A stretch of 8,187 bases of DNA. Origin: JBDLID01 sp039715055. GTDB taxonomy: Bacteria > Desulfobacterota > Desulfobulbia > Desulfobulbales > Desulfocapsaceae. The notes beneath the pieces are model-generated. The model was given only the letters and a program-made list of their open reading frames with translations, searched no databases and had not been told where the DNA came from. The stretch covers positions 1 to 8,187 of the forward strand of contig JBDLID010000125.1 in NCBI GenBank assembly GCA_039715055.1, in the 5' to 3' direction. The translations under genes and the position numbers were made by a program. The first letter of the stretch is position 1. Every line of letters begins with the position of its first letter. Shown here in pieces: positions 1 to 5,612 of the stretch.

Positions 1-806
1 ATCTGGGTGATATCGCCTGTGATAATAGCCTTTGAGTCAAATCCGATCCGGGTGAGAAACATCTTCATCTGTTCCCGGGTTGTGTTTTGCGCTTCATCAA
101 GGATAACAAAGGCGTCGTTGAGGGTGCGGCCGCGCATGAAAGCCAGCGGGGCGATTTCAATGATTCCCTGTTCGATGAGTATTTCGCAACGCTCCATACC
201 AAGCATATCGTTGAGGGCATCATGAAGGGGGCGAAGGTAAGGGTTGACCTTCTGGGCAAGATCTCCGGGAAGAAAGCCAAGTCGTTCACCGGCCTCAACC
301 GCCGGCCGGGTCAGGATGATTGAACGAACCTGACCCGCCTTGAGGGCGCCCACTGCCATGGCTACGGCAAGATATGTTTTTCCGGTGCCGGCAGGGCCGA
401 TACCAAAGACGATATCCTGTCGACGAATAGCATCGATATAGGTCTTCTGGTTTTGAGTTTTGGGGGAGACCGTCTTATTTTGGGCGGTGATATAGATCTT
501 GTCGAGAAAGATCTCTTCAAGGTTGGCCGAAGGAGTGGCGGACAAAACCTGCAGGCCGAAAGCAAAATCGGTGGAATAGACCTTGAACCCTTTACTGATA
601 AGGGCATAGAACTGTTCGAGGAGGTTGACGGCAAGCTCGACCTCATGGTCCATGCCGGAGATTTTGAGCGTGTTACCCCGAACATTGATCTTCACATCAC
701 TGGTTTTCTCAACGATGTGAAGATGCTTGTTCAGGTCACCATAAAGCAGGGAGACAGTGTCATTGTCATCAAACTGAAGTTCCGCAGACACATCGTCACG
801 TCTCAC
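1..806 (-). CDS. phoH: PhoH family ATPase, partial (C-terminus beyond left edge)
   Basis: The frame reads 268 codons from a GTG at 806 and is still open at base 1. An N-terminal segment of about 110 residues resembles the small RNA-binding-like module of PhoH/YbeZ proteins. The ATPase core follows: Walker A GPAGTGKT (residues 137-144), the conserved stretch RSIILTRPAVEAGERLGFLPGD, then FMRGRTLNDAFVILDEAQN with Walker B D237-E238, and finally IITGDITQ at the edge. These are hallmark PhoH-like motifs. In other bacteria the family is a cytoplasmic NTPase working with the YbeY endoribonuclease. The gene starts 4 nt after the stop of the upstream DsbA-like gene, so the two are probably co-transcribed. 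The start is uncertain: an in-frame ATG at 839 would add 11 residues and overlap the upstream gene, and neither start has a strong Shine-Dalgarno sequence. The family assignment is near certain; the exact role is inferred from relatives. Confidence 0.95.
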   Translation of the reverse strand, partial: MRRDDVSAELQFDDNDTVSLLYGDLNKHLHIVEKTSDVKINVRGNTLKISGMDHEVELAVNLLEQFYALISKGFKVYSTDFAFGLQVLSATPSANLEEIFLDKIYITAQNKTVSPKTQNQKTYIDAIRRQDIVFGIGPAGTGKTYLAVAMAVGALKAGQVRSIILTRPAVEAGERLGFLPGDLAQKVNPYLRPLHDALNDMLGMERCEILIEQGIIEIAPLAFMRGRTLNDAFVILDEAQNTTREQMKMFLTRIGFDSKAIITGDITQ

Positions 807-810
807 TGAC

Positions 811-1677
811 TTATTTGGCCGCTTTGGAGAACTCTTCATCAATGATCTTCTGAAAAGCAGGTAGAGTGCGTTCCTTGAGTTGGCGGCCGTTGATGAACAT
901 GGTTGGGGTTCCGGTCACTCCAGCATCCCTGGCATCGGCAAGGTCGGAGGCAAGTTTCTGCTGGACCTTGGGTGAGGTCATATCCGCATTGAACTTGGCA
1001 ATGTCAAGCTGCAGCTTGACAGCGATATCATTGATCGCTTTCATGCTCAGCTTGGGGGTTGCGAAAAGCTCGTCATGGAATTCCCAGAACTTTCCCTGTT
1101 CGCCGGCGGCAAGAGCTGCACTGGCGGCAGGTGCCGCAAATTTATGAAACTTGAGCGGCATATTTTTTAGAACAATTTTGACTTTGTCAGGGTTATTCTC
1201 GAGCACCTGCTCGAGTAACGGCACAGCACGGCCGCAATGGGGTCACTCGAAATCCGTGAAAACGACCACGGATATCGGGGCATCAGCCAGCCCAAGAAAG
1301 GGCGAACCCTCGGTATTGATGTCAACGACAAAACTGATATTGAGCTCTGAGAACTGCTTAAGATCTCCATTGGTCAGGTAAAGTTTTCCACCCCTGGGGG
1401 CGATATCAATGGCTGTAACCCCCTTGTCTACGGGGATGGAACCAAGAAGATTTCCCTGAGCAGTATAAACGAGGACATTGTGGTCTTTGCTGAGAATAAA
1501 AACACGCTTACCATCTAATGAATAGACAAGATCGATGGGCTGGGCCGGAAGTTTCCAGCTTCGCGCGAGCGTCCACTCAACCTTGGAAGGCGGCGGCTGA
1601 GTTACGGCCAGAGCCTGACCGCAAAACGAAAATGTAATTAGAGCGGCAGCTGCTGCTGCGGCCTGGGTCAATTTCAT
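811..1677 (-). CDS. DsbA-like thiol-disulfide oxidoreductase, probable selenoprotein (UGA = Sec145), with N-terminal beta-propeller-like segment
   Basis: Read through one in-frame TGA at 1245-1243, the gene encodes 288 residues. Residues 1-24 look like a signal peptide (basic start, Ala/Leu core, cleavage after ALA), so the protein is probably periplasmic. Residues about 30-115 contain two stretches of YVTN/NHL beta-propeller type (PIDLVYSLDGKRVFILS and GVTAIDIAPRGGKLYL). The thioredoxin-fold domain begins with FLGLADAPISVVVFTDFE, followed by U145-P-H-C148. A helical insertion follows, then GVTGTPTMFINGR with the cis-proline loop expected of DsbA/Thioredoxin_4 proteins. TGA replaces the first catalytic cysteine, and a SECIS-like hairpin lies just downstream. 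An AGGAG ribosome site at 1692-1688 precedes the ATG by 10 nt, and a TATAAT promoter lies further upstream. Sec at the attacking position should make the active site more nucleophilic. A point-mutated pseudogene is the alternative, but both flanking frames are clean and the hairpin argues against it. The substrate is unknown. Confidence 0.88.
1198..1215 (-). promoter_or_regulatory. Bacterial SECIS-like hairpin downstream of the UGA
   Basis: On the mRNA strand the 18 bases read CTCGAGC-AGGU-GCTCGAG, a perfect 7-bp stem closed by an AGGU tetraloop. Thirty-four nucleotides separate the UGA from the loop, and a G lies in the first two loop positions. Both fit the published bacterial SECIS model, which asks for a loop roughly 16-37 nt from the UGA, and the GGU in the loop recalls the E. 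coli fdhF element recognised by SelB. The hairpin lies inside the coding sequence, in the codons for LEQVLE. Function is inferred. Confidence 0.8.
1243..1245 (-). other. In-frame UGA predicted to be recoded as selenocysteine
   Basis: The codons around the TGA translate as VVVFTDFE-[TGA]-PHCGRAVPLLEQ. In DsbA-family proteins this position is the first Cys of the CxxC redox motif (typically F-x-D-F-E/Q-C-P-x-C). One of the two Cys codons (TGT/TGC) differs from TGA at a single base, so mutation or sequencing error is formally possible. The downstream hairpin and the intact reading frame on both sides favour Sec insertion. Confidence 0.87.
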
Positions 1678-1746
1678 TGATGAACTTCTCCTTTTTCTGG
1701 AGTGAAAATTGCTGGGTCCATATTAAAAGTGCTGTAAGCACATGAT

Positions 1747-1775
1747 ATTATAGTGATCCAGCCTCTAGTTGTAAG
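1747..1775 (-). promoter_or_regulatory. Predicted sigma70-type promoter for the selenoprotein-phoH unit
   Basis: On the - strand, CTTACA (1775-1770) and a perfect TATAAT (1752-1747) are separated by 17 nt. Initiation would be near 1740, giving a leader of about 60 nt before the ATG at 1677. The -35 box matches consensus at four of six positions. Confidence 0.55.
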
Positions 1776-1930
1776 ACAATACGAGAGTTTATCCCCTGTA
1801 CCCGGTTTTGGCAAGATGATTATATCTCTTGGCGCTCTGGTGCTTTTTAAGGCCTCTTACCTTGACGATGGGCCCAATGTGAATTAATTAGTGTCCTTTG
1901 AAATGCAATCTGGTATCGTGTAGGGTTGGC

Positions 1931-1958
1931 TTGCCCTGTGCAGCATAGCCATTATGAT
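1931..1958 (+). promoter_or_regulatory. Predicted sigma70-type promoter for tRNA-Leu (and possibly tig)
   Basis: TTGCCC (1931-1936) and TATGAT (1953-1958) are separated by 16 nt. Initiation near 1965 would leave a short leader of about 22 nt before the mature tRNA 5' end at 1987, a typical arrangement for tRNA genes. Confidence 0.5.
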
Positions 1959-1986
1959 ACCACGCATTGACATGCACTGGAAAACA

Positions 1987-2070
1987 GCGAGGGTGGCGGA
2001 ACTGGTAGACGCACTGGTCTTAGGAACCAGCGCCCACGGCGTGGGGGTTCGACTCCCCCCTCTCGCACCA
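1987..2070 (+). tRNA. tRNA-Leu (anticodon UAG)
   Basis: This is an 84-nt class II tRNA with encoded CCA. The acceptor stem GCGAGGG pairs with CTCTCGC with one G-U pair. The anticodon stem CTGGT/ACCAG encloses the loop CTTAGGA, placing TAG at 2021-2023. A long variable arm (about CGCC-CAC-GGCG) precedes a GGGGG/CCCCC T-stem with loop TTCGACT. The long variable arm and the UAG anticodon identify a leucine tRNA reading CUA/CUG-type codons. Trigger factor starts 54 nt downstream with no terminator visible between them. Confidence 0.97.
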
Positions 2071-2110
2071 AACCTTTAGACGTAAATAATTCAACTGAAT
2101 TTGATAAGCA

Positions 2111-2115
2111 AAGGA
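2111..2115 (+). promoter_or_regulatory. Ribosome binding site fixing the tig start
   Basis: AAGGA lies 9 nt before the ATG at 2125. A longer frame could open at TTG 2101, but that start has no ribosome site and would add eight residues absent from trigger factors, so ATG 2125 is preferred. Confidence 0.75.
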
Positions 2116-2124
2116 ATAGGAACA

Positions 2125-3483
2125 ATGGAAGTTACTGTTGAAAATCTAGCCGAACTGACCAGGAAGGTAACCATCACCCTACCTGAAGCCGATGTCCAGA
2201 AAAAACTGAAGAAGGCCTACGACAAGCTGCAGAGAGAGACCAAGATGAAGGGGTTCAGACGCGGTAAGGTACCTCGAACCATCATTGTCAAAAATTTTCA
2301 GCCCCAGGTGGAAGGTGAGGTCAGTGAAGAACTTGTCCAGAACTCCTATTTTGACGCCATCGAGAAGGAAAAGATCGAAGCGGTTGTCCACCCGGAGGTC
2401 AGTGAGCCCAAGTTCAACGACAACGGTACATTTTCTTACGTTGCCATGGTTGATGTTAAGCCGGAATTTGAGTTGAACGACTACAAGGGACTCGAAGTTG
2501 AAAAGCCCTCTGTTGAAGTCAGCGCTGAAGAGGTTGACACTGAAATCGAGGCTATCCGCCGGGAAATGGCTCCGCTCAAGGCTGTCAGTGACCGCGCAAT
2601 TGTAGATGGCGATATCGTCATTGTCGATTTTCAGGGCTATCATAACGGCAAAGCCATGAAAGAGGTGACAAACGACAACTACTCCGTTGAAGTTGGCTCC
2701 GGTCGGATCGGTGTCGAGTTTGAGGAGAAGCTGGTCGGCATGAAAAAAGACGAAGAAGCTGATCATGAGGTCAGCTTCCCTGAGAAATATCCCAATCCCG
2801 TTCTTGCCGGTAAGACCGTTGAATTCAAGGTCAATATCAAGGATGTCAAGGAACGTGTTCTGGTTGATCTCGATGATGAGTTTGCCAAGGATGTGGATGG
2901 AGAGTATCAGAGTCTTGACGATTTGAAAAACGGCATCCGTGAGAATAAGCAGAAGGAGCTGGAAGCCAAGGCTGAAGGTGACCTTGGTGACCGGATCATG
3001 CATAAACTGCTTGAAACCAACGCCTTTGACGTTCCCATCAGGCTGGTACGTTTCGAAGTGGAGGAGATGATCAAACAGACCACCCAGATGCTTGAGCAGC
3101 AGGGAATGAATCTGGAATCTGCAGGCCTTAACCGTGAAGACCTCGCTGAGCAGAATCGTGAGACTGCTGAAAAGCGGGTGCGTGGCGACTTTATCCTCAA
3201 GAAGATTGCCGAGCTTGAAGAGATCAAGGTCAACGATGAGGATCTTGACCGTGGTTTCAAACGCATTGGCGATCAGTACAACATGCCGGTGGAGCAGGTT
3301 AAGCAATACTTCTCCAACCGTGACGACCTGCTCCCCTTTATGAACGAACTGCTCAATGAAAAGACACTGGCTTTTTTACGAGAAGAGGCCGTCATCGTTG
3401 AGGCAGCTGTCCAACCAGAGGAAACCCCTGCTGAAGCTGCTGCCGAACCCGCTGCTGAAAAGGAAGCTGAAGGCGACGAATAA
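2125..3483 (+). CDS. tig: Trigger factor, ribosome-associated chaperone and peptidyl-prolyl isomerase
   Basis: The product of 452 residues binds the large ribosomal subunit at the exit tunnel and shields nascent chains. The N-terminal ribosome-docking domain carries the signature GFRRGKVP at residues 43-50, the same numbering as E. coli. An FKBP-type PPIase domain spans about 157-245 (VDGDIVIVDFQGY through VEFKVNIKDVKER). The C-terminal helical chaperone arms occupy about 246-425. The protein ends in an acidic Ala/Glu-rich tail (from about 430: PEETPAEAAAEPAAEKEAEG), making it some 20 residues longer than E. coli Tig. It is first in the tig-clpP-clpX-lon order found in many proteobacteria. 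It may be transcribed from the tRNA-Leu promoter, since no separate promoter is clear in the 54-nt gap. Identification is certain; the tail's role is unknown. Confidence 0.98.
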   Translation: MEVTVENLAELTRKVTITLPEADVQKKLKKAYDKLQRETKMKGFRRGKVPRTIIVKNFQPQVEGEVSEELVQNSYFDAIEKEKIEAVVHPEVSEPKFNDNGTFSYVAMVDVKPEFELNDYKGLEVEKPSVEVSAEEVDTEIEAIRREMAPLKAVSDRAIVDGDIVIVDFQGYHNGKAMKEVTNDNYSVEVGSGRIGVEFEEKLVGMKKDEEADHEVSFPEKYPNPVLAGKTVEFKVNIKDVKERVLVDLDDEFAKDVDGEYQSLDDLKNGIRENKQKELEAKAEGDLGDRIMHKLLETNAFDVPIRLVRFEVEEMIKQTTQMLEQQGMNLESAGLNREDLAEQNRETAEKRVRGDFILKKIAELEEIKVNDEDLDRGFKRIGDQYNMPVEQVKQYFSNRDDLLPFMNELLNEKTLAFLREEAVIVEAAVQPEETPAEAAAEPAAEKEAEGDE

Positions 3484-3515
3484 TCACTTTCTGCTTCATT
3501 TTTAATAACAATTTA

Positions 3516-3544
3516 TTGTTTCTTTGCCGGTGCCAATCTATAAT
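3516..3544 (+). promoter_or_regulatory. Predicted sigma70-type promoter for clpP-clpX
   Basis: TTGTTT (3516-3521), an exact 17-nt spacer and a perfect TATAAT (3539-3544) lie between tig and clpP. Initiation near 3551 would give a clpP leader of about 130 nt containing both alternative hairpins. The -35 box falls inside an AT-rich inverted repeat (AACAA-TTTA-TTGTT, 3507-3520) that could be an operator, though this is weak. Confidence 0.6.
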
Positions 3545-3562
3545 AGAGAGTAACCGGATGGA

Positions 3563-3580
3563 TGCAGTCCAGCGACTGCA
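3563..3580 (+). promoter_or_regulatory. Alternative upstream hairpin (segments A:B) in the clpP leader
   Basis: TGCAGTC (3563-3569) and GACTGCA (3574-3580) form a 7-bp stem with a CAGC loop. Its right arm is also the left arm of the longer hairpin at 3573-3604, so only one of the two can form at a time. This is the geometry of an antiterminator/terminator pair. Confidence 0.5.
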
Positions 3581-3613
3581 ACAGGTCTTGGCCTGTTGCA
3601 GTCGTCTTGTTTG
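3573..3613 (+). terminator. Strong hairpin with T-rich tail in the tig-clpP gap (terminator or attenuator)
   Basis: CGACTGCAACAGG (3573-3585) pairs perfectly over 13 bp with CCTGTTGCAGTCG (3592-3604) around the loop TCTTGG, and TCTTGTTTG follows. The stem is intrinsic-terminator-like but the U-tract is interrupted. It lies downstream of the predicted clpP promoter. It could end tig transcripts, attenuate clpP transcription, or protect the mRNA. Confidence 0.6.
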
Positions 3614-3666
3614 AAGGATTCTCCACGGATTACTGCCGAATCAGATGATATCCGGCTCAATGTAAC

Positions 3667-3671
3667 AGGAG
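3667..3671 (+). promoter_or_regulatory. Ribosome binding site fixing the clpP start
   Basis: AGGAG lies 8 nt before the ATG at 3680. The frame stays open back to a TTG at 3596, but that codon lies inside the leader hairpin and lacks a ribosome site. Confidence 0.85.
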
Positions 3672-3679
3672 TTATACCA

Positions 3680-4282
3680 ATGAATTTAGTACCCATGGTT
3701 GTGGAGCAGAGCCCCAGGGGCGAACGCGCCTTTGACATCTACTCAAGACTTCTCAGGGAACGCATCGTTTTCCTCGGCACTGCTGTCAGTGATGAGGTTG
3801 CAAGTTCCATTATTGCCCAGCTGCTATTTCTGGAGGCCGATGATCCCGATAAAGATATTACATTCTATATCAACTCGCCCGGCGGCTCGGTAACTGCCGG
3901 AATGGCCATTTATGACACCATGCAGTACGTGAAGAGTGATATTGCCACACTCTGCATGGGACAGGCAGCTTCCATGGGCGCGCTGCTTCTTGCTGCGGGA
4001 GCAAAGGGTAAACGCTATGCCCTGCCGCATTCGAGAATCATGATACATCAGCCCCTTGGCGGATACCAGGGACAGGCCAGTGAAATTGATATTCATGCCA
4101 AGGAAATTCTGCGTGTAAGAGATGACCTCAACAAGATCCTGGCTGTCCACACCAAACACACCGTGAAAAAGATCAAAACCGATACCGACCGGGATAACTT
4201 CATGAGTGCCAAAGAGGCTGTGAAATATGGTATAATTGATGAGGTTCTTGTGAAACGTGCCGAAAATGAAGAGGATGAATAA
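3680..4282 (+). CDS. clpP: ATP-dependent Clp protease proteolytic subunit ClpP
   Basis: The product of 200 residues is the self-compartmentalising serine peptidase (family S14) that forms stacked heptameric rings and degrades chains threaded in by ClpX. The catalytic triad is visible: Ser98 in GQAASMGA, His123 in RIMIHQPLGG and Asp172 in TDTDRDNFM. The oligomer-forming INSPGGSVTAG (64-74) and GYQGQASEIDIHAKEIL (128-144) motifs are intact. The N-terminus MNLVPMVVEQSPRGERAFDIYSRLL begins essentially where mature E. coli ClpP begins (ALVPMV), so there is almost no propeptide to process. It is followed 2 nt later by clpX, implying coupled translation. Expression may be controlled by the promoter and hairpins at 3516-3604. 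Confidence 0.99.
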   Translation: MNLVPMVVEQSPRGERAFDIYSRLLRERIVFLGTAVSDEVASSIIAQLLFLEADDPDKDITFYINSPGGSVTAGMAIYDTMQYVKSDIATLCMGQAASMGALLLAAGAKGKRYALPHSRIMIHQPLGGYQGQASEIDIHAKEILRVRDDLNKILAVHTKHTVKKIKTDTDRDNFMSAKEAVKYGIIDEVLVKRAENEEDE

Positions 4283-4284
4283 CC

Positions 4285-5550
4285 ATGAGTGATGTTGACG
4301 GGAGAGAGCCCAACTGCTTTTGCTCATTTTGCGGCAAGGCTCAGGATGAAGTTGCCAAGCTGATTGCCGGCCCTGAGGTCTATATCTGCGACGAGTGCAT
4401 TGAGCTCTGTAATGAGATAGTCAGAGATGATGACGTCAGTGATGATTCAGTAGAGGAGTCTGTTAAAGCCTCGTCCATGAAGCCTATGGAAATCAATGAT
4501 CACCTCAATCAGTATGTCATTGGTCAGCATTTTGCCAAGAAGGTCCTCTCCGTAGCAGTTCACAATCACTACAAGCGTATTGACGCCCCCAAAGATGATG
4601 ATCTTGTCGAACTGCAGAAATCAAATATTATCCTGATCGGCCCCACCGGCAGCGGCAAGACCCTTGTCGCCCAGACCCTGGCCCGCGTTCTGAACGTGCC
4701 GTTCTGCATGGCAGATGCCACAACTTTGACAGAGGCAGGTTACGTGGGGGATGATGTCGAAAATATTCTGGTCAACCTGCTTCAGGCCGCTGACTATGAT
4801 ATTGGTCGGGCTGAAAGGGGTATCATCTACATCGATGAGATAGACAAGATTGCCCGTAAGGCAGACAGCCCTTCCCTGACTCGTGATGTGTCAGGCGAGG
4901 GGGTCCAGCAGGCACTGCTTAAGATTATTGAGGGAACTGTTGCTTCCATCCCCCCCAAGGGTGGCCGTAAACATCCTCAACAGGAACTGGTCAAGATTGA
5001 CACCACCAATATCCTCTTTATCTGTGGAGGTGCCTTTGTTGGTCTCGATTCGGTGGTGAAGCGCCGCACCGGCAAAAAAACCATGGGCTTTGGCGGTAAA
5101 GTGGCCGGTGATTCCAAAGAAAAACTCAGCGAAATTCTGGCGAGAGTACAGTCTGAAGATCTGCTGAAGTTCGGACTGATTCCTGAGCTGGTCGGACGTT
5201 TACCGGTTATTGCCACCATGCGTGAGTTGATGGAAGATGATCTCGTGAAAATCCTCCTTGAGCCCAAAAATGCACTCACCAAGCAGTATCAGCGACTCTT
5301 CCAGCTTGAAACTATCAAATTACGCTTCACGGAAGGAGCACTGACTGCCATTGCCAAAAAGGCCATGAAGCGAAAATCAGGAGCCAGAGGGCTTCGCTCA
5401 GTGATGGAGGAGGCCATGCTTGATGTGATGTATGAGCTTCCGTCCAAAGAGAACGTCCAGGAGTGTGTGATCAGTGAGCAGGTGATCACCAACGGTGACT
5501 ATCCTGTTATTTTATACGGCAGCAAGGACGATGACCTGAAAAGCGCCTGA
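4285..5550 (+). CDS. clpX: ATP-dependent Clp protease ATP-binding subunit ClpX
   Basis: The product of 421 residues is the hexameric AAA+ unfoldase that recognises substrates and feeds ClpP. The N-terminal zinc domain has ligands Cys13, Cys16, Cys35 and Cys38 (CSFC...CDEC). Walker A is GPTGSGKT (119-126), the pore-1 loop GYVG (152-155), Walker B IIYIDEID with D184-E185, and the RKH pore loop lies in GGRKHP (228-230). The arginine finger lies in GLIPELVGRLP and sensor 2 in SGARGLRSVME. The ClpP-docking tripeptide, IGF in E. coli, reads MGF here (267-269, in KKTMGFGGK), a conservative hydrophobic change. A GAGGA ribosome site (4271-4275) inside the end of clpP precedes the ATG by 9 nt. Length and motifs are complete. 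Confidence 0.99.
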   Translation: MSDVDGREPNCFCSFCGKAQDEVAKLIAGPEVYICDECIELCNEIVRDDDVSDDSVEESVKASSMKPMEINDHLNQYVIGQHFAKKVLSVAVHNHYKRIDAPKDDDLVELQKSNIILIGPTGSGKTLVAQTLARVLNVPFCMADATTLTEAGYVGDDVENILVNLLQAADYDIGRAERGIIYIDEIDKIARKADSPSLTRDVSGEGVQQALLKIIEGTVASIPPKGGRKHPQQELVKIDTTNILFICGGAFVGLDSVVKRRTGKKTMGFGGKVAGDSKEKLSEILARVQSEDLLKFGLIPELVGRLPVIATMRELMEDDLVKILLEPKNALTKQYQRLFQLETIKLRFTEGALTAIAKKAMKRKSGARGLRSVMEEAMLDVMYELPSKENVQECVISEQVITNGDYPVILYGSKDDDLKSA

Positions 5551-5612
5551 ACCTGACTCTTAACAGATCTGATGACTGGTTGTACAGATAACACTACATT
5601 TGGTGGATATAT

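Larger units (their letters stand above)
1678..1986. other. Divergent intergenic region, no gene seen
   Basis: These 309 bases separate the leftward selenoprotein-phoH unit from the rightward tRNA-Leu/tig cluster. No convincing coding frame is present. It contains the AGGAG ribosome site of the selenoprotein gene (1688-1692), one promoter-like element on each strand (1747-1775 leftward, 1931-1958 rightward), and a small inverted repeat GTGCT-GTA-AGCAC (1729-1741). That repeat would sit at the very 5' end of the leftward transcript, followed there by TTTTAAT. I see nothing specific in about 1780-1925. Confidence 0.6.

Noticed and set aside
1225..1677. Pseudogene or two separate genes split at the TGA
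   Set aside because: The stop falls exactly on the catalytic Cys position, both halves belong to one thioredoxin-fold domain, the GTG at 1224 has no ribosome site, and a SECIS-like hairpin is present. Recoding explains it better, although sequencing error cannot be excluded from sequence alone.
1967..1972. Perfect TTGACA as a -35 box
   Set aside because: A matching -10 would fall inside the tRNA-Leu gene at about 1990-1995, where the sequence (GAGGGT) does not fit. The TTGCCC/TATGAT pair upstream is better placed.
2101..2124. TTG start for tig, eight codons upstream
   Set aside because: It has no ribosome site, and the ATG at 2125 aligns with known trigger factor N-termini.
2179..3306. Long open frame (375 codons) on the - strand within tig
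   Set aside because: It is antisense to a certain gene, has no recognisable motifs or ribosome site, and is explained by tig codon composition.
3507..3520. AACAA-TTTA-TTGTT inverted repeat as tig terminator
   Set aside because: The stem is short and all A-U except one pair, with no adequate T-tract. It more likely reflects AT-rich promoter sequence, though an operator role is not excluded.
3596..3679. Extended ClpP N-terminus from TTG 3596
   Set aside because: The start lies inside the stem of the leader hairpin and has no ribosome site. ATG 3680 with AGGAG gives the canonical N-terminus.
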